From NCBI GenBank assembly GCA_022709605.1, contig JAKLIM010000072.1, forward strand, positions 1-12,882: a stretch of DNA of 12,882 bases, in the 5' to 3' direction. Of the stretch, positions 8,433 through 12,882 are shown piece after piece; position 1 is the first letter of the stretch; every line of letters starts with the position of its first letter. The DNA comes from Bacteroidota bacterium. GTDB lineage: Bacteria; Bacteroidota; Bacteroidia; Bacteroidales; Paludibacteraceae. Both the position numbers and the translations under genes were made by a program. The notes beneath the pieces are model-generated. The model was not told where the DNA came from. It saw nothing but the letters and a program-made list of their open reading frames with translations, and did no database searches.

Positions 8433-8701
8433 TATGAATTATTTACTTAAAATTACTATTCAAAAAGTTCGCATTTTTAAGTCTGCAAATTTCGTAAAAA
8501 AAAACGAATAACGAAAGTGTAAAATCCATTTTATAATAATAATGTAATTTATATGTAGAATATTTCAATTTAACAATTTATCTATTTATATATCAGATAA
8601 ATATAAGTATTACAAAACTATAAAATTAAGAGCATATAAGTTCAAATTAAGATTTACATTGCTAAAAATAAATAATTACCTGAAAATTCAGTCCTGAAAA
8701 A
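8433..8701. other. divergent spacer between pyrG and metK
   Basis: This AT-rich region holds the pyrG leader and, at its right, the pyrG promoter. A small inverted repeat TTTCGT/ACGAA around a run of A (about 8489-8507) could form a 5-bp hairpin in the pyrG leader, but it lacks a terminator's strength. No reading frame of interest was seen. Confidence 0.5.
8613..8646 (-). promoter_or_regulatory. candidate pyrG promoter
   Basis: On the minus strand, TTTG (8646-8643) is followed after 22 nt by TAGTTTTG (8620-8613), a perfect -7 box. Transcription would start near 8606, leaving a leader of about 170 nt before the pyrG ATG at 8432. No better match to the consensus lies closer to the gene. Confidence 0.5.
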
Positions 8702-8733
8702 TTGAACATTCCAAATTCTTTTTTGTAATTTTG
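8702..8733 (+). promoter_or_regulatory. metK promoter
   Basis: TTG (8702-8704), 21 nt spacer, then TAATTTTG (8726-8733), a perfect -7 box. The spacing equals that of the methyltransferase promoter at 120-151. Transcription would begin near 8740, just at the start of the structured leader, so the whole riboswitch is transcribed. Confidence 0.75.
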
Positions 8734-8747
8734 CGCACGTATAAAAA

Positions 8748-8824
8748 GTGGAGAGATTTGGACTGCTTGCAACCACAGAAAAAAATGCTAAATTGCTACA
8801 TCATTTCTGCACCCTGTTAAGTCC
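8748..8824 (+). promoter_or_regulatory. SAM-II-class riboswitch in the metK leader
   Basis: The leader carries the SAM-II core in the right order: P1 5' strand GTGG (8748-8751), the loop segment GATTT (8755-8759), TTGCAA (8767-8772), P1 3' strand CCAC (8773-8776), then AAAT (8783-8786) and GCTAAA (8787-8792). In the known class a pseudoknot forms between the loop and the 3' segment; here ATTT (8756-8759) can pair with AAAT, and GGACT (8760-8764) with AGTCC (8820-8824). SAM-II binds S-adenosylmethionine, the product of the downstream gene, so feedback repression is expected. The order of elements was compared with the SAM-II sequences I remember; a covariance search was not run. Odd points: P1 is only 4 bp with three extra bases after it, 27 nt separate GCTAAA from AGTCC, and the metK ATG is 61 nt beyond, whereas many SAM-II elements abut the ribosome site. 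An outer 8-bp pairing (8741-8748 with 8840-8847) could enclose it. It is not a SAM-I element: there is no room for P3. Confidence 0.78.
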
Positions 8825-8885
8825 ATCCAAACAACTTGCCTTTTTATTTGTTTGTAAAATTATAAACTAATAAAATAAATTTAAA

Positions 8886-10166
8886 ATGGGTTATTTATTT
8901 TCATCAGAATCGGTTTCTGAGGGTCATCCCGACAAAGTAGCCGATCAGATTTCAGATGCTATTCTCGATAATTTTTTGGCATTGGACCGCAATTCGAAAG
9001 TAGCTTGCGAAACATTGGTTACTACCGGTCAGGTTGTTTTGGCCGGCGAAGTAAAATCAAATGCTTACATTGATGTTCAGTCAGTTGCACGCAGAGTTAT
9101 CAACCGTATCGGGTATACCAAAAGCGAATACATGTTCGACGGCAATGCCTGTGGAATTTTTTCGGCATTACACGAACAATCGGGCGATATAAACCGCGGT
9201 GTTGAACGCCAAGATCCTATGAATCAAGGTGCCGGCGACCAGGGAATGATGTTTGGTTATGCAACCAACGAAACAAAAAATTTGATGCCTATTGCACTTG
9301 ACCTTTCACATGCATTGGTTGAAGAATTGGCAGCCATTCGTCGCGAAGGAACGGACATGACTTATCTACGTCCTGATTCAAAATCGCAGGTTACCATTGA
9401 ATATGATGACAACAATCAACCGGTAAAAGTGAATACAATTGTTGTATCGACTCAGCACGACGATTTTGTACAACCTTCTGACACAAAAACACAGGAACAG
9501 GCCGACGACGAAATGTTGGATAAAATCCGCGAAGATGTAAAGAATATTCTTATACCACGTGTAAAAGCATTGGATGCACAGTTTGATCAATTATTTAAAG
9601 GTGACTACACGCTTCACGTAAATCCTACCGGCAAATTTGTTATTGGTGGACCTCACGGCGATACAGGTTTGACTGGCCGTAAAATTATTGTAGACACTTA
9701 CGGTGGAAAAGGTGCTCATGGTGGTGGTGCATTTTCTGGAAAAGATCCTTCGAAAGTGGATCGTTCGGCAGCTTATGCAGCACGTCATATTGCTAAAAAT
9801 ATCGTAGCTTCAGGTTTGGCCAACGAAGTACTTGTTCAGGTTGCTTATGCCATTGGTGTAGCAAAACCGATGAACTTGTATATCAATACTTACGGTACTG
9901 CAAAAGTAACTTTAAGCGATGGTGAAATTTCAGAAATCATAGAAAAATTATTCGACATGCGCCCGAAAGCCATCGAAGAACGACTGAAACTTCGCGCACC
10001 GATTTACGAAGAAACCGCTTCGTACGGTCATGTGGGTAGAACGCCGGTAACGGTTACAAAATCGTTTAAAGACGGAAATGGAAAAGAAATTTCGCAGGAA
10101 GTAGAATTATTTACCTGGGAAAAAACGGATATGGTTGATGTTATTAAAACAGCTTTTGATATTTAA
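8886..10166 (+). CDS. metK: S-adenosylmethionine synthetase
   Basis: This 426-residue cytoplasmic enzyme makes S-adenosylmethionine from ATP and methionine, hydrolysing the triphosphate in the same site. Family motifs are intact: SEGHPDK (residues 11-17, ATP and Mg contacts), GAGDQGMMFGY (115-125, adenine side) and the P-loop-like GGGAFSGKDPSKVDRSAAY (279-297). It is about 40 residues longer than the E. coli enzyme, with the extra length mainly in the middle (around 190-240), a length usual for Bacteroidota. The ATG is preceded by an AT-rich stretch with no Shine-Dalgarno sequence, as is common in this phylum. Expression is probably governed by the SAM-sensing leader upstream. It is transcribed alone: promoter at 8702-8733, terminator at 10267-10303. 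Confidence 0.98.
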   Translation: MGYLFSSESVSEGHPDKVADQISDAILDNFLALDRNSKVACETLVTTGQVVLAGEVKSNAYIDVQSVARRVINRIGYTKSEYMFDGNACGIFSALHEQSGDINRGVERQDPMNQGAGDQGMMFGYATNETKNLMPIALDLSHALVEELAAIRREGTDMTYLRPDSKSQVTIEYDDNNQPVKVNTIVVSTQHDDFVQPSDTKTQEQADDEMLDKIREDVKNILIPRVKALDAQFDQLFKGDYTLHVNPTGKFVIGGPHGDTGLTGRKIIVDTYGGKGAHGGGAFSGKDPSKVDRSAAYAARHIAKNIVASGLANEVLVQVAYAIGVAKPMNLYINTYGTAKVTLSDGEISEIIEKLFDMRPKAIEERLKLRAPIYEETASYGHVGRTPVTVTKSFKDGNGKEISQEVELFTWEKTDMVDVIKTAFDI

Positions 10167-10250
10167 GAATTTCGATAAAAATGTTTTTATTTAAAATGAA
10201 ATTGACACACAAGTCATTTTCTTAAGCAATAAAAACAGCTAATTACTTAC

Positions 10251-10266
10251 CCCGATAGCTATCGGG
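10251..10266. repeat. 16-bp perfect palindrome CCCGATAGCTATCGGG
   Basis: This self-complementary sequence sits 85 nt after the metK stop and directly abuts the metK terminator arm. Palindromes of this kind are, from memory, frequent between genes in Bacteroidota genomes, but only one copy lies in this window, so repeat status rests on recall and needs a genome count. Confidence 0.5.
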
Positions 10267-10303
10267 AAAACCTAACAGGATTTGAAACCTGTTAGGTTTT
10301 TTT
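10267..10303 (+). terminator. rho-independent terminator of metK
   Basis: A perfect 13-bp stem (AAAACCTAACAGG at 10267-10279 with CCTGTTAGGTTTT at 10288-10300, 8-nt loop) ends in seven T residues (10297-10303). It is about 100 nt after the metK stop. Confidence 0.93.
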
Positions 10304-10527
10304 GTTTCTGTGGTATTTCAACCTCTATCCCTAACCGGGGACAGTGCATCGCTATTGTGAGATATTACTTTTAAATCTAACTGTCTTGAAATCCCTGCCA
10401 AAGACAAGCCGAAATATCAAATAAAAATCACTTATGATTCATTCTAAATTTGTTCAAAACTTTGTTCTCTTTGTAATTATTTATTTAATTCTTTAATATG
10501 ATTATCCCCAAAACAACTTACTGTTTC
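10304..10527. other. gene-free stretch after metK
   Basis: No reading frame with protein-like composition, RNA gene or promoter match was found on either strand. The part at about 10320-10350 is richer in G+C than its surroundings (it contains CCCTAACCGGGG) and could be a remnant of something older, but nothing identifiable. Confidence 0.45.
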
Positions 10528-10648
10528 TATCCGCTGGATTAAAGTGAGCAGAAGTGGGTCTCGCGATTTTTAATCGCGATTTTTTAAAACCGCGATTAAA
10601 AATCGCGAGACCCAACTCGAATTCCCTTTTTAGTCCATTATGCGGATA
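10528..10648. repeat. nested inverted repeat, REP/MITE-like element
   Basis: The core is a perfect 24-bp inverted repeat (10555-10578 with 10591-10614, 12-nt spacer) starting TGGGTCTCGCG. Each arm is itself a small palindrome, CGCGATT-TTT-AATCGCG in the left arm and its complement in the right. Outside the core the symmetry continues imperfectly: TGGATTAAAGTG (10535-10546) faces CTTTTTAGTCCA (about 10626-10637), and TATCCGC (10528-10534) faces GCGGATA (10642-10648). The flanks carry a similar sequence in direct orientation (10488-10510 and 10654-10675, both starting ATTCTTTAA and ending CCCA), like a degraded target duplication. There is no coding capacity and no run of T after the stem, so it is not a plain terminator. 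It may be a non-autonomous element moved by a transposase elsewhere. Confidence 0.6.
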
Positions 10649-10677
10649 ATTATATTCTTTAAATAATTATTCCCACT

Positions 10678-10712
10678 AAAAAAAGCCATCCTCTAAAGTT
10701 TTAGAAGATGGC
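10678..10712 (-). terminator. terminator of the DUF4395 gene
   Basis: Arms GCCATCCTCTAAA (10685-10697) and TTTAGAAGATGGC (10700-10712) pair fully in the minus-strand RNA, the one non-complementary position becoming a G-U pair; in the plus-strand RNA it is a C/A mismatch. Seven A residues at 10678-10684 give the U-run of the leftward transcript. It lies 37 nt after the DUF4395 stop. Confidence 0.88.
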
Positions 10713-10748
10713 CTAACAAAGAAAATTCGAAATTATAGTTCAAAAATT

Positions 10749-11198
10749 TCAAATTGCAGATTTAAACGTGAATTTGTAAACAAAAGGATAAATCTGACAA
10801 GCAACACAATACCCGAAAAAACCTTCGAGAAATGCACAAAATGCAAATACTCCTGTAAATATCAGTGCAACGCTTTGAATTTGAAGGAAATAAAACAATA
10901 CGATTCCAAAACCAAACAAAATACCTATTCGCGCCGCAAATATTTTTGGTCCGGCATTGATTGGTTTCTTATGAATGTTTAGTGAAGTAAGTATCAATTT
11001 TGAAATTACTGCCAAAGGACTAAATTTCGATAATTCAGCACCGCGCATAACGAAATCAATGAGCAGAAATAAAACGGGTAGGATATTTCCGGTCAAAGCA
11101 AAAACAACCAATAAAAGTACTGTAAAAATTCCGTTCAAACGAGCTACATTTTCGTCCACTTTATTAATAGAAATGGGGCATATTGCATTTGTTTTCAT
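10749..11198 (-). CDS. DUF4395 family membrane protein
   Basis: This 149-residue protein matches the DUF4395 family in its N-terminal CPISINKVDENVARLN motif (Cys7-Pro8), the central KIFAARIGILFGFG block after residue 85, and a C-terminal GYCVACQIY motif with Cys131 and Cys134. Three to four hydrophobic segments (about 23-52, 90-125) make it an integral inner-membrane protein. The family's function is unknown; some members occur beside thioredoxin-like or rhodanese genes, and the conserved Cys pair suggests thiol or sulfur chemistry, which is inference. No such partner is here. I chose the ATG at 11198 because the family motif begins immediately after it and because a perfect -7 box ends 29 nt upstream; an in-frame ATG at 11267 lies beyond that promoter. 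It appears monocistronic. Confidence 0.85.
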   Translation of the reverse strand: MKTNAICPISINKVDENVARLNGIFTVLLLVVFALTGNILPVLFLLIDFVMRGAELSKFSPLAVISKLILTSLNIHKKPINAGPKIFAARIGILFGFGIVLFYFLQIQSVALIFTGVFAFCAFLEGFFGYCVACQIYPFVYKFTFKSAI

Positions 11199-11226
11199 AC
11201 CATATTTTTTTAAATTATTAATGATA

Positions 11227-11257
11227 CAAAGATAAGGGGTGAAAATTAGCCCTGAAA
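11227..11257 (-). promoter_or_regulatory. promoter of the DUF4395 gene
   Basis: On the minus strand TATCTTTG (11234-11227) is a perfect -7 box. A weak TTTC (11257-11254) lies 19 nt upstream in the -33 position. Transcription would start near 11220, a leader of about 22 nt, which decides the start codon at 11198. Confidence 0.6.
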
Positions 11258-11305
11258 TACCATTCATTCAGTATTTTTTATACCATAATGATGGTAATTG
11301 CGCAT

Positions 11306-11348
11306 AAAAAATTCGCCTGAACATAAGTAAACTTACGTTCAGGCGAAT
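11306..11348 (-). terminator. terminator of the DUF2271/T9SS gene
   Basis: ATTCGCCTGAAC (11311-11322) pairs with GTTCAGGCGAAT (11337-11348), followed after one mismatch by TAAGT (11324-11328) with ACTTA (11331-11335). This gives a 12+5 bp stem. On the minus strand the stem is followed by a run of six U (11311-11306). It starts 22 nt after the stop at 11371. Confidence 0.9.
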
Positions 11349-11370
11349 AAATATATTGGTTGTAGAAAAA

Positions 11371-12117
11371 TTACTGTTTCTCTATTTTCTTAATGAAAGT
11401 GCCATCCGAAGTGTTTAGTTTTGCAAGGTAAATACCTTTTGGTAAGCCACTTAAATTAAGTTTTTGTTCGTTAGTTGTAAATATCGATTTACCGTTTAGT
11501 GTAAGCAGTTCAACGCTTTGAATATCAAAACCTGTAATATATACCGACGACTTGGTTGGGTTTGGATAACACTTGTATTGACTCGCTTTTACTTCGTCGA
11601 TGGCTGTATTGTTTGGAACCCATTTAATCGATATATTTGAAATTGGAGAAACATTTGTTGCTGTAACTGTTTGTGCAGCAGTTCCTTTTGTAAATGTCTT
11701 GGTTATATATTTACTATTTGTACCATAAGATTCAGAAGATAATTCGATGCTTACAGTAAATGTACCGTCCGGCACAATATTCGTGTTTGATTGGTCTTTA
11801 CCATTCCATGTAGAATTATAACTTCCCGAAGAAGATTTGGTTGCTCCGGTAGTGGCATTTACTTTATTAGCAGCACTCTCGGTATTCCAATGCGTTAGAT
11901 CAGCATAATATTTAGATGTATTACCATACATGGTTAGTGTTCTTAAAAATGTACCTGCAGGATTTTTAATCCAGACAGCATAATAATAGGGACTATTATA
12001 AGCTACAGATGCAGAAACTGTAAGAGTACCATCGGTATTGGCTTCGGGAGCTGATTCTTGTGCATTCGAAAACCCAAAGAATAATAACATAAAAGCGATT
12101 GAAAATAATTTAGACAT
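11371..12117 (-). CDS. secreted DUF2271 protein with T9SS sorting domain
   Basis: From the ATG at 12117 this is a 248-residue protein in three parts. First comes a Sec signal peptide (residues 1-20, ending SNAQ). Residues about 30-145 match DUF2271: YYYAVWIKNPAGTFLRTLTMYG, then TGAT at 90-93, then TWNGKDQSNTNIVPDGTFTVSIEL. Last is a type A T9SS sorting domain from about 183 (CYPNPTKSSVYITG ... GLPKGIYLAKL ... FIKKIEKQ). The product should cross the outer membrane through the type IX system and be anchored or released with its tail cleaved. DUF2271 proteins are periplasmic and of unknown function, often next to PepSY or ApbE flavin-transferase genes. The TGAT motif resembles the ApbE flavinylation site, so a covalent FMN is possible but unproven. 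An upstream in-frame ATG at 12174 would bury the signal peptide and is rejected. The gene has its own terminator. Confidence 0.82.
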   Translation of the reverse strand: MSKLFSIAFMLLFFGFSNAQESAPEANTDGTLTVSASVAYNSPYYYAVWIKNPAGTFLRTLTMYGNTSKYYADLTHWNTESAANKVNATTGATKSSSGSYNSTWNGKDQSNTNIVPDGTFTVSIELSSESYGTNSKYITKTFTKGTAAQTVTATNVSPISNISIKWVPNNTAIDEVKASQYKCYPNPTKSSVYITGFDIQSVELLTLNGKSIFTTNEQKLNLSGLPKGIYLAKLNTSDGTFIKKIEKQ

Positions 12118-12319
12118 AAAAATGTATTTATTTGTATTGATTTTAATTCTGCAAAGAAAATAAATTTCTATCAAAAAGATTTATATTTTTGATTTTTGTA
12201 ACAATTTGTAAAATAAAATAGAAGATTTTTGTTATTTATAAAGTAAAATCGTAAATTTTCCATTTGACAGTTAAAAACAATAATAATAAACATTTGTTCA
12301 AGTAGAAGACAAATTATTT
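12118..12319. other. spacer between the beta-barrel and DUF2271 genes
   Basis: This AT-rich spacer of 202 nt has no terminator hairpin after the beta-barrel gene and no exact TAnnTTTG box on the minus strand; the nearest approximation (TTTCTTTG, minus strand, 12159-12152) has a changed second base and no -33 partner. Co-transcription with the upstream gene is therefore possible. Confidence 0.4.
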
Positions 12320-12882
12320 TTAAAATCTCTTGGTAATATTCAAAAATAATCGTTGGAAGGTATTGTCTGATTCAAAAGAAATTTCGTAATTGGTTGATAG
12401 AAAAAGGTTTTTCGAAATTCGCCAGGATAAACTAAGTTCGGCTATGTCTTGTTCAAAAATTTGAGCTTTTCTATATTCAATGTCAGCAGCTAATTTCCCG
12501 TTTAAAAAATCTTTCGACATGCATATGCCATAAATAAATCCGGATAAGTTGGCGGTTTTAAGGGCTGTTCCGGTTAACATAATCGAGGCATTAATCCATG
12601 GCAAAGACGAATAACTCAAATATGAGATGGCATTGAGGGATTCTTCCGCTATTGGTGTTTGAAGCCTGTAACCGGCATTTCCACCCCAGGTAAACGATTT
12701 GAACGGTCTGTAATTAAACCGGAAACGTAAACCCTGTCGCATTTCTTTTTCGAGCAAACTATCAATGCGATTTTTGTATGTTTCGTAGTAATATACATTT
12801 TTACGGGCATCGTAAGAAACTGACAACGAAAGCTTTGAAACGGGGCGATAAGACAATGAAAGATACATGCTTGTAAAATCGA
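12320..12882 (-). CDS. outer-membrane beta-barrel protein, C-terminal part
   Basis: The frame is open through the right edge, so only the last 186 or so residues are seen; the ATG at 12868 is internal (the residues before it, DFTS, are in frame and barrel-like). The visible part is a series of amphipathic strands of about ten residues, such as MYLSLSYRP, LRFRFNYRP, GGNAGYRL and LSLSWRI, separated by short turns. It ends in the aromatic signature of barrel proteins handled by BamA (FLNITKRF, final Phe). Repeated SYRP/NYRP-like turns, spaced about 45 residues apart, suggest duplicated hairpins. I do not recognise the family. The soluble or plug portion, if any, lies beyond the window. Confidence 0.7.
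   Translation of the reverse strand, partial: DFTSMYLSLSYRPVSKLSLSVSYDARKNVYYYETYKNRIDSLLEKEMRQGLRFRFNYRPFKSFTWGGNAGYRLQTPIAEESLNAISYLSYSSLPWINASIMLTGTALKTANLSGFIYGICMSKDFLNGKLAADIEYRKAQIFEQDIAELSLSWRISKNLFLSTNYEISFESDNTFQRLFLNITKRF

Noticed and set aside
8741..8800. SAM-I (S-box) riboswitch upstream of metK
   Set aside because: GTGGAGAGA, GCAACC and TGCTAA look like S-box words, but only nine bases separate CCAC from TGCTAA, so the P3 helix cannot form. The order of elements fits SAM-II instead.
10555..10614. CRISPR array or simple terminator
   Set aside because: There are only two opposed arms and no regularly spaced direct repeats with unique spacers, and no U-run follows the stem on either strand.
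11199..11267. Longer DUF4395 start at the ATG at 11267
   Set aside because: That start lies upstream of a perfect -7 box, and the family motif begins right after the ATG at 11198.

Overview
The window comes from a bacterium of the phylum Bacteroidota, probably the Bacteroidales or a close relative. Four things support this. There is a type IX secretion (T9SS) C-terminal sorting domain. There is a GldB-type lipoprotein. YidC has the long Bacteroidota form and lies just downstream of pyrG. Several start sites are preceded by the Bacteroidota -7 box TAnnTTTG rather than a sigma70 -10 box, and good Shine-Dalgarno sequences are scarce. The DNA is moderately AT-rich, with very AT-rich spacers. No tRNA, rRNA, insertion sequence, prophage or CRISPR array was seen.

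Layout from left to right. (1) A stand-alone homocysteine S-methyltransferase-type gene (+) has its own promoter and ends at a 17-bp hairpin terminator shared with the convergent phosphate-transport pair. (2) That pair, on the minus strand, is a PhoU-like DUF47 protein followed 15 nt later by a PiT phosphate permease. (3) A 55-residue 2[4Fe-4S] ferredoxin (+) is too short for most ORF cut-offs; it converges on a GldB-like lipoprotein (-). (4) pyrG and yidC (-) form a housekeeping pair ending at a hairpin that sits directly in front of gldB. (5) metK (+) is divergent from pyrG and has a leader that reads as a SAM-II-class riboswitch. (6) A gene-free stretch of about 580 nt follows metK. It holds two strong terminators, a 16-bp palindrome and a large nested inverted repeat resembling a REP/MITE-type element. 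(7) On the minus strand come a DUF4395 membrane protein, a secreted DUF2271 protein with a T9SS sorting tail, and the C-terminal part of an outer-membrane beta-barrel protein that runs off the right edge.

Functionally most of the window is core metabolism: methyl-group and methionine/SAM chemistry (methyltransferase, metK, SAM riboswitch), CTP synthesis, membrane protein insertion and phosphate uptake. The less ordinary items are the metK leader, with an apparent 27-nt insertion in the pseudoknot and an 11-codon ORF inside it; the nested palindrome after metK; and the DUF2271-T9SS protein, which carries a TGAT motif like that of covalently flavinylated proteins.
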